Positions 9,124 to 18,251 of a DNA stretch of 64,000 nucleotides are shown piece by piece (positions within the stretch are counted from its first letter, which is position 1; each line of letters starts with the position of its first letter). The DNA comes from CADEED01 sp020442965 (GTDB lineage: Bacteria; Pseudomonadota; Gammaproteobacteria; Steroidobacterales; Steroidobacteraceae), in contig JAWLAH010000011.1 of NCBI GenBank assembly GCA_041395525.1, forward strand, positions 23,340 through 87,339, read 5' to 3'. Below the pieces are notes generated by a model. The model saw only the letters and a program-made list of their open reading frames with translations. It ran no database searches and was not told where the DNA came from. The position numbers were made by a program, and so were the translations under genes.

Positions 9124-9624
9124 TCAGCGGCTGTATAAGCCGATCAATTGCGCCTTGCCTAGCGTATTCATGCCGAGCTGAAATCCCACGATCGCACAAG
9201 AAGTGTTCGCGGTGACTGGCAGTTCTTTCACGCCAACAGCATGCACGGTAAAAATGTAGCGATGCACGTTCGCACCCTGCGGTGGGCAAGGGCCACCATA
9301 TCCCGGCTGACCGAAATCGGTGCGAATTTGCAACGCGCCCTTTGGCAGCTTCCCGCCCGTTGGGTCGCCAGCGCCCAGTACCAGAGATCTCGTGTCAGCC
9401 GGAATGTTGACGACCATCCAATGCCAGAAGCCGCTGCCGGTGGGCGCATCGGGGTCATAGCAACTAACTGCAAAGCTCTGGGTACCGTTTGGGACGCCGC
9501 TCCAACTCAACTGCGGCGATTGGTTGCCACCTTCGCAGCCGAAGCCGAACTCCTTGGCCAGGACCTGTTGCATCTTGAGCTTGTCACCGTCTGCGAAACT
9601 CTCACTCGTCAGTCTCATCGCCAT
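9124..9624 (-). CDS. YbhB/YbcL-family PEBP (Raf kinase inhibitor-like) protein
   Basis: 166 residues from ATG 9624, which has AGGAG (9633-9637) eight bases upstream; a longer reading frame upstream has poor content. Typical motifs: GNQSPQLSWSGVPNGTQSFAV, CYDPDAPTGSGFWHWMVVNIP (the DPDAP and HW ligand-binding pocket), and GYGGPCPPQGANVHRY. Bacterial members are small cytoplasmic or periplasmic proteins that bind phosphate-like ligands; no signal peptide is seen here. It is convergent with the C45 gene and divergent from lemA, and probably belongs to neither. Confidence 0.88.
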   Translation of the reverse strand: MAMRLTSESFADGDKLKMQQVLAKEFGFGCEGGNQSPQLSWSGVPNGTQSFAVSCYDPDAPTGSGFWHWMVVNIPADTRSLVLGAGDPTGGKLPKGALQIRTDFGQPGYGGPCPPQGANVHRYIFTVHAVGVKELPVTANTSCAIVGFQLGMNTLGKAQLIGLYSR

Positions 9625-9739
9625 CGTCCACACTCCTGCTGGCCCGTCGCATTCCACCGAGCAGAGAATACCCCAATATCGCGCACTGACGATATGATGC
9701 GCGCCAATCTGGTTGGTTGATCGGCGGGCGGAGGTTTCC

Positions 9740-10294
9740 TTGACGCTTTTCCTGATCGCGACGCTGATTCTGCTGGTCGCGGCCGTTTGGGCTGTGGTTA
9801 CGTACAATCGATTGGTGCGCGATCGAAACCGGGTGGCCCAGTCCTGGAGCGATGTCGACGTACAATTACGGCGACGGCACGATCTCGTGCCTCGCCTGGT
9901 CGAAGTCGTCAAAGGTTATGCAGGTTATGAGCGTGCGCTGCTCGAGAGCGTCACGCAGTTGCGCAGCCTCGGTACAACCCTGCGATCACCATCAGAGCTC
10001 ACGCCAGTCGAGTCGCAACTGGCCGGCGGCCTACAGCAGTTGATCGCGATCGCCGAGGCATATCCGGACCTGAAGGCCAGCCAGAACTTTCTGGCGCTGC
10101 AAAGTGAACTCGCTGGCACCGAGAATCAGATCCAATTTGCGCGCCGCTATTACAACGGCGCCGTCAATCTTTACAACACGCAGATCGAGCGCTTTCCGAA
10201 TCTGCTGATCGCCAGGTCATTCGCGTTTCGCCCCGCAGATTTCTTTGATCGCGACGGCCAAGAACAGGCGGTCGCGCCAGAGGTGCGGATCTGA
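9740..10294 (+). CDS. LemA family membrane protein
   Basis: 184 residues. A TTG start at 9740 is chosen because GGAGG ends five bases upstream; an earlier TTG at 9713 lacks one. One N-terminal membrane helix (about 3-24) is followed by YNRLVRDRNRVAQSWSDVDVQLRRRHDLVPRLVEVVKGY, the LemA signature, and a long helical coiled domain ending in FPNLLIARSFAFRPADFF. LemA proteins are anchored in the inner membrane, with the helical domain outside the cytoplasm. The stop and the next start share one base (TGATG), so it is coupled to the DUF2207 gene, a pairing seen in many bacteria. Confidence 0.88.
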   Translation: MTLFLIATLILLVAAVWAVVTYNRLVRDRNRVAQSWSDVDVQLRRRHDLVPRLVEVVKGYAGYERALLESVTQLRSLGTTLRSPSELTPVESQLAGGLQQLIAIAEAYPDLKASQNFLALQSELAGTENQIQFARRYYNGAVNLYNTQIERFPNLLIARSFAFRPADFFDRDGQEQAVAPEVRI

Positions 10295-12087
10295 TGCTCC
10301 GATTTTGCGCCGTGCTCAGTCTGATCGCAGCCTCAATCGTCGGCAGCGAATCCTTTGCTGCGGAGCGCATCGTCTCGTTCGACAGCATCATCGATGTTCT
10401 ACCTGACAGCGAGATCGACGTACGCGAAACGATCGTTGTCGACTCTGAAGGCGCGAACATCAGGCGCGGCATTTTTCGCGACTTTCCGACCCAGTACAAC
10501 CGCCCATCTGGCGATCGCGTCGTGGTCGGATTCAAAGTGCAGAGCGTCGAGCGTGACGGCCACGCGGAGATGTTTCGCGTTGTATCGATCGCCAACGGCA
10601 AACGGATCTACATCGGCGACCCAGATCGCCTGCTGCCGAACGGCAGGCACTCGTACCAGATCGTGTACCGATCCGATCGACAATTGGGCTTCTTTGACGA
10701 TCACGATGAACTGTACTGGAACGTCACCGGGAACGGCTGGCAGTTGCCGATCGAAAGGGCGCGCGCGCATGTTCGCCTACCAGGCAAAGTGAATCTCGAT
10801 CGGCTAACGGCCGAGGCGTACACCGGCTACGCGGGAGACACGGGTCGCGATTTTCGGGCGAAACTGTCCACGGGCGGACCCCTGATCGAGGCGACGCGTG
10901 CGCTATTGCCGACCGAGGGTCTTACCATCGTCGTCGGCTGGCCGAAAGGCGTCGTCACCCCACCGACCGCTACGATGCGCCTGCGATACCTGATGCGCGA
11001 CGACTGGTTGGCTTTCGTCACAGCGGCTGGACTGCTGTCTCTCTTTACCTACTATCTGTACGCATGGCGTCGGGTCGGCCGCGATCCGCCTGCGCGTACG
11101 ATCGTTCCGATCTATTCCCCTCCAGCGGACTACTCGCCGGCGGCGATGCGCTATGTTCGGCAGATGCGCTACGACAACAAGTGCTTTGCTGCGGCAGTAT
11201 TGAGCCTCGCGGTAAAAGGCATGTTGCGAATCAGCGAGGAGAGGACCGGCTTGTTAGGCCTGAGCAAACGATTTACGCTGCACAAGAGCCCACAGGCACT
11301 CACCAGCGATGCGCTGCCAAAGGATGAACTCGTACTGTTGAACGCGCTGCTCGGCGACCGGGACGTTCTACTGCTCGAGCAAGAGAACTCTGCCACTCTG
11401 CGTGCAGCACACGTAGCGCATGAATCAGCGCTCGGTACGCGATATAGGGGCAGCGCCTTCCGGGAGAACATACGCTGGCATCTCGCAGGCCTGCTGATTG
11501 CGCTTTGCTTCGGTACCAGCGCTGTTCTGATTGGCCGATATCAGGGCGTAAGCGGCGCCTGGTTATTCCTGACGCTCCCCGGTTGGCTAACTATCGGAAT
11601 GTTCGTCGCCTCGGTCGCCGCAATCTTCGCATTCGGCGCGTTGCTCAAGGCGCCGACTCATTCCGGGCGCGACGCGTTGGATCAGATCGACGGATTCCGG
11701 ATGTATTTGGGAGTGGCTGAAGGCGCAGCGCTGAAGTTGATCGACGCGCCCCCACTCAGCAGTCAGCTGTTCGAGTCCTACTTACCTGCGGCATTGGCGC
11801 TCGATGTAGAACAGCGCTGGGCGCAGCGCTTTGCCACGGTTTTCGCTCAACAGCCGGCCGCGGCCTCGCCCACTTGGTACTCCGGCCATACCTGGAACAG
11901 CTTCAGTCACGCGTCCTTCGCGTCGAATTTCAGCACGCCATTCACGAGCGCAATCTCCTCTGCTTCTCACCCCCCTGGCTCAAGTTCCGGCAGTAGTTCC
12001 TCCGCTGGAGGTTCCTCCGCTGGAGGCTCCTCCGGTGGGGGCTCATCCGGCGGCGGCGGCGGTGGAGGTGGCGGGGGCGGTTGGTAG
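10294..12087 (+). CDS. DUF2207 membrane protein with glycine/serine-rich tail
   Basis: 597 residues with a signal peptide (about 1-23, cut after SFAA). An extracytoplasmic beta domain follows with EIDVRETIVVDSEGANIRRGIFRDFP, the DUF2207 signature. A membrane helix near 230-250 leads to a cytoplasmic region, and two more helices lie at about 395-415 and 425-450. The last 50 residues are almost only Ser and Gly, ending in a run of Gly and a final Trp. The same tail occurs in other DUF2207 and TPM proteins. It is coupled to lemA; the pair is thought to serve envelope maintenance, but no reaction is known. It ends 8 bases before the convergent oxidoreductase gene. Confidence 0.85.
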   Translation: MLRFCAVLSLIAASIVGSESFAAERIVSFDSIIDVLPDSEIDVRETIVVDSEGANIRRGIFRDFPTQYNRPSGDRVVVGFKVQSVERDGHAEMFRVVSIANGKRIYIGDPDRLLPNGRHSYQIVYRSDRQLGFFDDHDELYWNVTGNGWQLPIERARAHVRLPGKVNLDRLTAEAYTGYAGDTGRDFRAKLSTGGPLIEATRALLPTEGLTIVVGWPKGVVTPPTATMRLRYLMRDDWLAFVTAAGLLSLFTYYLYAWRRVGRDPPARTIVPIYSPPADYSPAAMRYVRQMRYDNKCFAAAVLSLAVKGMLRISEERTGLLGLSKRFTLHKSPQALTSDALPKDELVLLNALLGDRDVLLLEQENSATLRAAHVAHESALGTRYRGSAFRENIRWHLAGLLIALCFGTSAVLIGRYQGVSGAWLFLTLPGWLTIGMFVASVAAIFAFGALLKAPTHSGRDALDQIDGFRMYLGVAEGAALKLIDAPPLSSQLFESYLPAALALDVEQRWAQRFATVFAQQPAAASPTWYSGHTWNSFSHASFASNFSTPFTSAISSASHPPGSSSGSSSSAGGSSAGGSSGGGSSGGGGGGGGGGGW

Positions 12088-12095
12088 AGATGCGG

Positions 12096-13643
12096 TCATG
12101 TGTGCGCCTGCGACTGCATCGCCCGCCGCCCTAACCAGCGCCCGAACGCGAGCGCCGGTGTGACCATCGTGCCATTCGTGTATGCACTGCCCGACGTGGC
12201 TCCCGCCCCCAATGCCTCCCCTGCCGCATACAAATTTGGGATCACGGCACCGTCCTCACGCAGCACACGCAAGCTACCGTCGACGGTAATCCCCGCGAAC
12301 GAGATCACTGTCCAGCCGGTCATTCGCACAGCGAAGAATGGCGCTTCGCGCAGTGCGAGCGGACGATGTCCGCGACCGAACGGATCAATGCTGCGCGTTT
12401 CGATCGCACTGTTGAACTGCTGCACGCTGCGGTGCAAGCGGCGTGGGTCCATCCCAGTTTTGACCGCCATAACTGTTAGATCCGTGGCGGTGGCAAACAT
12501 CGGATGATTGCTGGTGAACGCCTCGCGAATTTGCTCCGGCTTCATGCGCCCCAGAAACGGCGGTGCCTGTCGCGCGATCGCGCTATCGTACACGACCCAG
12601 AGCCTATGGCCGGGTTGTTTGGCGAGTGCATGTTCGCGATGCTCGTGACTCGGATGATCCTCGCGCACGAACCGATCGCCACGCGCATTGACGTGAATCT
12701 CCCAAGGTTCTCGCCGCAGCGGGTCCTGATTGAACGCTGCACCGGGAGCGCTGGGAAAATTGTCACTCTCCAACAAAGTGCCATATAGCGGCACGTACTT
12801 ATCGCCGCCGCGCAGGACGCCACCCGCCGCCAGTGCGAGGGTGAGGCCCTGCCCCTGACTCCACGGATAGGCAATCTCCGCGGTCAGTGGCACGCCGTGC
12901 AAATCTTCAAACATCCTGGCATTCGCCGCACAGCCACCGCTGGCGATCAGTACTTTGCGACCAAACGACTCCTCGCGTTGGCCGCTAGCGCCTTCGCTGA
13001 CGACTCCTACCACTGCTCCGGCCGAGTCCTGAACAAGATCCACGGCGCCGGTCTCAAGCTTCAGGGAAATCTTGCCGGCCTTCACAGCCGCATCGAACAA
13101 GGGTTTCATCACCGCGAGAATCGACTTGCCGCCCTCCGAGCCGTTCTGATACCGAGCAATCGTGAAAGGATCGTGCCCTTTGCTCTTGACCGGATCGCCC
13201 TCGATCACCTGAAAGCCATTCGCGGCCAGCCAGTTCACCGTATCGGGTGCCTCGTCGACGAACAGGCGCGTCAGGGCCGCATCCGCGGTCCAGTCATTGA
13301 TGCGCATGTTGTCGGCGTAGTGCTCGTCGGGCGAATCAACGATGCCCTTAGCCTGCTGAAAAACCGTACGCGAAGCCGAAATCTGGCCGGTCGAACGATC
13401 GAGCGTGCCACCGACGACCGGCGACCTCTCGATCACCAGCACTCGCGCACCGGCTTCGGCCGCAAAAATCGCGGCGGGCATTCCCGCGGTACCCGCGCCG
13501 ATCACGATGAGATCCCAGTCGCTGCGGAGCTCCGCGCGCCTGTCGCGAGTTTGCACGGCCGGCGCTGCTGCCGCGCGCGCGGCGCCAGCTGCCGCGAGTG
13601 TACTCGCTGCGGTGACGGCGCCGACAAACTCCCGCCGCTTCAC
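12096..13643 (-). CDS. FAD-dependent oxidoreductase, fumarate reductase/ketosteroid dehydrogenase type, Tat-exported
   Basis: 515 residues. N-terminal MKRREFVGAV plus a hydrophobic stretch ending in ARAAAAP is a Tat signal. The FAD-binding Rossmann motif is VIGAGTAGMPAAIFAAEAGARVLVIE, and the C-terminal FAD_binding_2 motif is LYAAGEALGAGATSGSAYTNG. The overall plan matches flavoproteins that reduce or desaturate C=C bonds (fumarate reductase-like, 3-ketosteroid 1-dehydrogenase-like). Its start overlaps the stop of the upstream hydrolase by 4 bases, so the two are co-translated. A periplasmic role on the same substrate as the hydrolase is inferred. The substrate is unknown. Confidence 0.82.
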   Translation of the reverse strand: MKRREFVGAVTAASTLAAAGAARAAAAPAVQTRDRRAELRSDWDLIVIGAGTAGMPAAIFAAEAGARVLVIERSPVVGGTLDRSTGQISASRTVFQQAKGIVDSPDEHYADNMRINDWTADAALTRLFVDEAPDTVNWLAANGFQVIEGDPVKSKGHDPFTIARYQNGSEGGKSILAVMKPLFDAAVKAGKISLKLETGAVDLVQDSAGAVVGVVSEGASGQREESFGRKVLIASGGCAANARMFEDLHGVPLTAEIAYPWSQGQGLTLALAAGGVLRGGDKYVPLYGTLLESDNFPSAPGAAFNQDPLRREPWEIHVNARGDRFVREDHPSHEHREHALAKQPGHRLWVVYDSAIARQAPPFLGRMKPEQIREAFTSNHPMFATATDLTVMAVKTGMDPRRLHRSVQQFNSAIETRSIDPFGRGHRPLALREAPFFAVRMTGWTVISFAGITVDGSLRVLREDGAVIPNLYAAGEALGAGATSGSAYTNGTMVTPALAFGRWLGRRAMQSQAHT

Positions 13644-14593
13644 GATGCTACGCTCCTGTTAGTGCCGAGAAATCCAGCCACGACGTCCGACCAGGCCTCG
13701 GGCTGCTGATCCATGATATCGATACCGCCGCCCTCCAGTTCAGCGTATTCGAAGTCCGGTCGAAGTTTACGCGTGCGCTGAGCCAGTTCGTAGATCATGT
13801 CCGTTGTATTGGTGAAGATCAGTGTCCGGTGCTTGAGGCGTGTCATGGCTGCCGCATGATCATAGCGATAGGCCGCGTTGTGGCCATACCAAAATGGGCC
13901 GAATCCCTGAAACCTCTCCACGACCACGCGAGTCGTTAGTTTAGGATCCGTTCCTGGTGCAGACATCTCGAAGCGCCGACGGAAGCTCTCTGACAGGTGG
14001 CTGCCATCAGTCTTGTATACGAAGTCGACTTCCGAAACTTGCAGCCGCTGCAAACGCTGTTGCCGCTCCTCTTCAGTGATTGGAAATGGGCCATTGATGA
14101 TCACGCTGCCCACGCGATCGGGAAACTGCAGGGCGATGTCCGTTGCCAGCAACCCGCCGGTGTGATGGCCTAATAAGTCTGCTTGATTGAGTGCCAGCTG
14201 ATCGAGCAACGGTGGCGCGATCCGTGCCCAGTCCTCTATCTTGGGCACGAACGGCGTCGGATCCGACATGCCAAAGCCTGGCATATCTACTCCGATGGCG
14301 CGGATACCGCGCGCCGCGAGCGGCTGATAGACGAAGTCAAACTGCCGCGCCGACATCGGCGCCTGATGGAACAGCAAGAGCGGTCGACCCGCTCCTCCCG
14401 TGTCATAGTAGTGAAGCAATCCAAATGGGCCATCGACGTAACCGCGCTTCTGCGTCTTCGCGGGCATGTTAGCGCTCGCTGTACCTGCACCCACTACAGC
14501 GCTGAGCGCTCCCACAGTCAGTGCGGACCCGAGGACCGCTCGGCGCGTAATCCCTGCTGGTGCATCAGCGGGGCGCTTCTGATGGGCTGTCAT
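13640..14593 (-). CDS. Tat-exported alpha/beta hydrolase-fold protein lacking the nucleophile serine
   Basis: 317 residues from ATG 14593, with AGGAG seven bases upstream. ITRRAVLG at residues 15-22 and the following hydrophobic segment form a Tat signal. The alpha/beta-hydrolase core is clear: LLLFHQAPMSARQFD (oxyanion loop), AIGVDMPGFGMSDP, and an elbow LLGHHTGG where the usual GxSxG reads G142-H-H144-T-G146, so His replaces Ser. The usual late His of the triad is also not seen (EGGGIDIMDQQP). It may be a non-hydrolytic lyase/binding relative or use another mechanism (inference). It forms a two-gene unit with the downstream FAD enzyme. Confidence 0.82.
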   Translation of the reverse strand: MTAHQKRPADAPAGITRRAVLGSALTVGALSAVVGAGTASANMPAKTQKRGYVDGPFGLLHYYDTGGAGRPLLLFHQAPMSARQFDFVYQPLAARGIRAIGVDMPGFGMSDPTPFVPKIEDWARIAPPLLDQLALNQADLLGHHTGGLLATDIALQFPDRVGSVIINGPFPITEEERQQRLQRLQVSEVDFVYKTDGSHLSESFRRRFEMSAPGTDPKLTTRVVVERFQGFGPFWYGHNAAYRYDHAAAMTRLKHRTLIFTNTTDMIYELAQRTRKLRPDFEYAELEGGGIDIMDQQPEAWSDVVAGFLGTNRSVAS

Positions 14594-14614
14594 CCACTTG
14601 CTCCTCAAACGGTT

Positions 14615-15160
14615 CTATTTCACATCGATCTTGTTCAGAACGGACCGCACGCCATTCACGGAGCGCGCCACGCGCGCGGCCGCGTCTTTCTCGGCCCGAC
14701 TATTGGCGAAGCCGCCCAGCAGCACGGCTTTATTGGCGGTTTGAACGTGAATGCGCATCGCGCTCGTTTCGCTACTCTCCGACAGAGCGGCCTTCACCTT
14801 CGCCGTGATGGCTGTATCGTCAATCTCGCTACCGAGTGTATCGCGTTGCTTGTCGATGACCAGGTTGTTGTGCACTTTCTCGACGCCTTCGACACCGCGC
14901 GCCACAGCGGCGGCGCGCGCTTGCTCCACCTTCGAGACGACGAAGCCATTCAGTTGCACGATGCCGCGGAATACCTCAACGTTGATCTGTAGTGCCTTGG
15001 TGTCAGGCTCTCTAACGAGTGCCGCCTTGACTTTGCCAAGTACGATCGTGTCGTCTACTCGTTCGCCCAGTGACTTTTGAGTGCGCGTAGGCGCACAAGC
15101 CGTCAGGGCGACTGCCAAGCAGAACGTCACCAGTACATGCAGAACTCTCGAGGTATTCAT
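14615..15160 (-). CDS. BON-domain lipoprotein (OsmY/YraP type)
   Basis: 181 residues. A lipoprotein signal ends in the lipobox LTAC (Cys22). Two BON domains follow: about 35-100 (DDTIVLGKVKAALV ... VQLNGFV) and 110-181 (DDTAITAKVKAALS ... VLLGGFA). The second ends in VRSVLNKIDVK. BON proteins with this plan are envelope lipoproteins involved in outer-membrane stability and stress. The gene stands alone, with 105 bases upstream to the pRiA4b-like gene, 21 bases before the hydrolase start. Confidence 0.88.
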   Translation of the reverse strand: MNTSRVLHVLVTFCLAVALTACAPTRTQKSLGERVDDTIVLGKVKAALVREPDTKALQINVEVFRGIVQLNGFVVSKVEQARAAAVARGVEGVEKVHNNLVIDKQRDTLGSEIDDTAITAKVKAALSESSETSAMRIHVQTANKAVLLGGFANSRAEKDAAARVARSVNGVRSVLNKIDVK

Positions 15161-15266
15161 GGACTATCCTTTGTAATGAAAACCGTTGATTGCGGCCAGC
15201 GCCACAGGGCGCCTAGCGAGAATACAAGCAATTGCGTCCGCGTACATCGATAGTAATGCACGCCGA

Positions 15267-15869
15267 TCAGCGCCGACGTGGCTTCGCATTTTTCCAGTCA
15301 CGATTCACCCGGTTGAGATCAAATCCCTTCGGGTCGAACACACCGCCGATCCAGCGGGCCATTTCTTCGTGCTCCTCATGACGGCGGTCGGCCAGGATCT
15401 CCAAGAACTGCGCGTAGCCGTGTGGCCCGCCAACATTCTCCGGCGGGCAGGCGTTCTCACCTGCTACACAGGTCGGCAGCGGTACGCCTTCGACCGATAT
15501 TGACGGCAGCGATTCGATCACGATCCGGTGTCGCCAGTCATCGCCCATGTCATAGCGGTACTCGAATTCACCACGCAGACCTAACAACGTCGCTACGGCT
15601 GCGACTGAGACACGACGCTCGTCACGATATTCACCGACATCGACATCTTGACCGATTTCCCGGATCCACCAGTCAGGGGCGACCATGCCCTCGCCTACCT
15701 GAAATTCATGCACGTGCGAGTCGGTCCAGCCCATTACCCATTGTACGTACCGGTGCAGACTCGCGAGAGTCCATTGATTGGACACAACAACGCGCCGCCA
15801 GACGAGCGGGACAACGTCCTGCAGCTCGATGCGAAGCGCGACAGGCTGTGGTCGTGGAGTTGCTGGCAT
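15267..15869 (-). CDS. Plasmid pRiA4b ORF-3 family protein
   Basis: 200 residues from ATG 15869 (AGGAA seven bases upstream); the longer upstream frame is not supported. Characteristic motifs: LRIELQDVVPLVWRRVVV, LHRYVQWVMGWTDSHVHEF, FEYRYDMGDDWRHRIVIE and the PPENVGGPHGYAQFLEIL stretch, all of which define the IS1096/pRiA4b ORF-3 family. These proteins are often found on mobile or unstable DNA and their biochemical role is unknown. The gene lies at the edge of the decayed region, consistent with past mobile-element activity. Confidence 0.85.
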   Translation of the reverse strand: MPATPRPQPVALRIELQDVVPLVWRRVVVSNQWTLASLHRYVQWVMGWTDSHVHEFQVGEGMVAPDWWIREIGQDVDVGEYRDERRVSVAAVATLLGLRGEFEYRYDMGDDWRHRIVIESLPSISVEGVPLPTCVAGENACPPENVGGPHGYAQFLEILADRRHEEHEEMARWIGGVFDPKGFDLNRVNRDWKNAKPRRR

Positions 15870-15957
15870 CGCAGTGTTCCTGAATTCATCGCTAGCTGGC
15901 GCACCTAGCTGTCGAGCTTCGCACAGTCGTAGCGATTGTACGAGCTTTGCGCCCAGT

Positions 15958-16853
15958 GGGGGCTCGCTCGGCAATCTCGTCGAGTGGTACGACTGGTACG
16001 CCTATTCCGCATTCAGCTTGTACTTCGCGCCGACATTTTTCCCGTCGGACAACAAGACCATCCCGCTCCTCAACGCCGCGGCGATCTTCGCGGTAGGCTT
16101 TCTAATGCGCCCTCTTGGCGCTTGGCTAATGGGCATCTACGCAGACCGGCACGGTCGCAAGGCAGGCCTCATCCTATTCGTCATGCTGATGGGCGGGGGG
16201 ATCTTTGTTGATCGCGGGTCAACTGATCGCGCTGTGCATGTTGTTGCTTTTGCAACAGTTGTTGCCAGAAGCCGCGCTGGAGCAATGGGGTTGGCGCATT
16301 CCGTGCGTGATCGGTGGTGTGCTGGCACTCAGCGCGTTCTACATTCGCCGTCGCTTGGCAGAAACGCCGGACTTCAGGCGGCTCCAGACTAACAAAAGGA
16401 GGCCACAATCCAGCGGTACGGCGCTGTTTCGCCATCATCCCAAGCAGGCACCGATCGTCATCGCGCTGACGGCCGGCGGCACGCTCGCCTTTTTATGCCT
16501 ACTCGACTTACATGCAGAAGTTCCTGGTCAATACCTCTGGCTTCACTGCCGTGGTGAAGGCTGAACTGTTCCCCGCTAGCATTCGCTCGCCGGGCGTTGC
16601 ACTACCCTACGCAGTTGCCAATACCGTGTTCGGCGGAACTGCTGCATAGGTGGCGTTGTCACCCAAGCGCCGCGGAATTGAGCAGGGGTTCTACTGGTAC
16701 GTGTCCGGGATGATCGGCCTATCGTTGCTTGTCTACGTTCGGATGTCGAAAACGCGCGGCAGCTTCGCGATTCACGAGGAGGATGTATCATCCCTTGATG
16801 AGGCGCGCGGCAGGTCGACGCCCGTGAACAGGGCGAACTCCGTCAATATATGA
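15958..16853 (+). pseudogene. Decayed MHS-family (KgtP-like) transporter
   Basis: Pieces of one metabolite:H+ symporter are spread over two frames. GNLVEWYDWYAYSAFSLYF to about 16195 is TM1-3. At about 16195-16205 an internal deletion joins directly to LLIAGQLIALCMLLLLQQ (TM5), WGWRIPCVIGG, and RRLAETPDF. An extra T in a T-run at about 16485-16490 shifts the frame, giving YSTYMQKFLVNTSGF, followed by a second deletion to KAELFPASIRSPGVALPYAVANT. An in-frame TAG (16647-16649) interrupts GGTAAYVAL. The 5' end and about half of the gene are missing, so no function is expected. Confidence 0.85.
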
Positions 16854-16871
16854 AAGCGCATCAGAACCCAA

Positions 16872-17480
16872 ATGTTTGAACAAATAGGACCCGGCGCGCG
16901 AACACTACTCGTGCTGATCGTTAGCCTGAGCGTACTCGCACTATGGGTCGTGCCAGGCATGCTCGACAAGTGCGTCCTGCGCCCATACCGTCTGCATCGC
17001 GATCGCGATTACCTGGCGCTGCTGACAAGTGGCTTCGTGCACGCCGACCTTGGCCACTTGCTGTTCAACACGCTGACTTTCTATTTCTTCGCGGTACCGC
17101 TCGAGCATCGCATCGGTACGACGAAGTTCTTGCTGCTCTACTTCGCCGGCTTGCTGCTCAGCCAGGTTACGAGCTACTACAAGCACCGCAACGACCCAGA
17201 ATACGCAACGCTCGGCGCGTCAGGCGCGATCTCGGCCGTCCTGTTCGCTGCAATTGTCTACATGCCCACGCAGAGCATCTACATCCTCCCCATTCCGGTG
17301 CCGATCCCGGCGCCGCTCTTTGCCGTCGGCTACCTTGCCTACACGTATTGGTCGGCCAAGCAGGCGCGTGGCCGCATCAATCACGATGCACATCTCGGTG
17401 GTGCCCTCACCGGCCTCGCATTCGTTGCCTTGTTTGATCCCGGCGCTTATGCCAGAGCGTTACAGTTGTTGAATCTGTAG
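16872..17480 (+). CDS. Rhomboid-family intramembrane serine protease
   Basis: 202 residues with six hydrophobic segments, the minimal rhomboid plan. HADLGHLLFNTLTF (residues 57-70) gives the conserved Asn, GASG holds Ser117, and HDAHLGGAL holds His174, together the Ser-His dyad and oxyanion residues. Rhomboids cleave single-pass membrane proteins inside the bilayer. The gene is intact although it is surrounded by decayed genes. No strong RBS is visible, and its 3' end overlaps a small converging remnant by 21 bases. No neighbour suggests a substrate. Confidence 0.9.
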   Translation: MFEQIGPGARTLLVLIVSLSVLALWVVPGMLDKCVLRPYRLHRDRDYLALLTSGFVHADLGHLLFNTLTFYFFAVPLEHRIGTTKFLLLYFAGLLLSQVTSYYKHRNDPEYATLGASGAISAVLFAAIVYMPTQSIYILPIPVPIPAPLFAVGYLAYTYWSAKQARGRINHDAHLGGALTGLAFVALFDPGAYARALQLLNL

Positions 17481-17791
17481 GTCATTGGCGGCAGCGTCGA
17501 TCCGATGCCGGGAACGCCGTTCTGCCGCCTGTACCCGGATCGAGAAATCCCGTGTCGGCCACTCGGTGTCCGGCAGTACCACATCGTAATAAAGATCAAC
17601 GGTCCGCGGCCGCGTGACCAACCGCTCGATGTTCACACCGGCTAGCTGGCCAAGATTCGAGAATTCGACGGCCAACACATCCCTTGTGCTGCGTCCGAGA
17701 CCGAGGAGCGGAGTCAGATCGCCCGCGGCCTTCAACTCGGCAAGACACGCTGATCGCCAAACACAGAAAGGATATCGGTGTAGAGAGCCAT
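17460..17791 (-). pseudogene. Small unknown protein gene with one frameshift
   Basis: An ATG at 17791 opens MALYTDILSVFGDQRV and then hits a stop. In the next frame the text continues sensibly as AELKAAGDLTPLLGLGRSTRDVLAVEFSNLGQL up to the stop at 17460. One missing base at about 17740-17750 would give a protein of about 110 residues. I do not recognise the family. Its position among other decayed genes makes a pseudogene likely, but a sequencing error is possible. Confidence 0.4.
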
Positions 17792-17874
17792 TTGGACACC
17801 TTAGTGCATCTTCGGCTTGCTCGGCACCGCATCATCACCGCCGTCTACTTCGCCTCGCCCTTCGGGGTGCGACA

Positions 17875-18190
17875 TCAGCACCTCGTGCTCCCGCGCAGCA
17901 GGCGCATCGATAGCGGCAGGCCGTCGCGTAGTGCCGTGAGGCCACATTCCAATGCCGCGACACAGCGGCTCACCTCCCGCGCGTCTGCGACGGGCACACC
18001 GGGCTGCTCGTCGATCTCGAAGAGGAGCAAATCTGCGAGCGAGGACTGTGTACCTTCGATCTGCGAGGACAGCACCGCAGCGCCGGCGACCAGACTACAG
18101 GTGGGTCTGGCGGTAACGGCGCGGGCACGAACGCTCTAACCCGATCGCCGGCGGTGGCGACCTCGATATATTCTCCCTGTGGGGTTCTGC
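17875..18190 (-). pseudogene. Fic-family (AMPylator type) N-terminal remnant
   Basis: The frame from about 18190 gives EYIEVATAGDRVRAFVPAPLPPDPPV and WSPAL, the start of Fic proteins with a Fic_N domain. In another frame AVLSSQIEGTQSSLADLLLFE and VAALECGLTALRDGLPLSMRLLR follow, the inhibitory-helix region (SSQIEG motif). Between them about 30 residues are deleted and the frame changes. The catalytic HPFxxGNGRxxR half of the gene is absent. Non-functional remnant. Confidence 0.75.
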
Positions 18191-18251
18191 GCACGGAGCG
18201 GTAACCGAGAACAAGAACATTCGCTCTTTTAGTTAGACGCAGTAACGTCAA

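Noticed and set aside
11960..12087. Ser/Gly-rich stretch in the DUF2207 gene as a repeat element
   Set aside because: It is a low-complexity protein tail typical of the family, not a DNA repeat.
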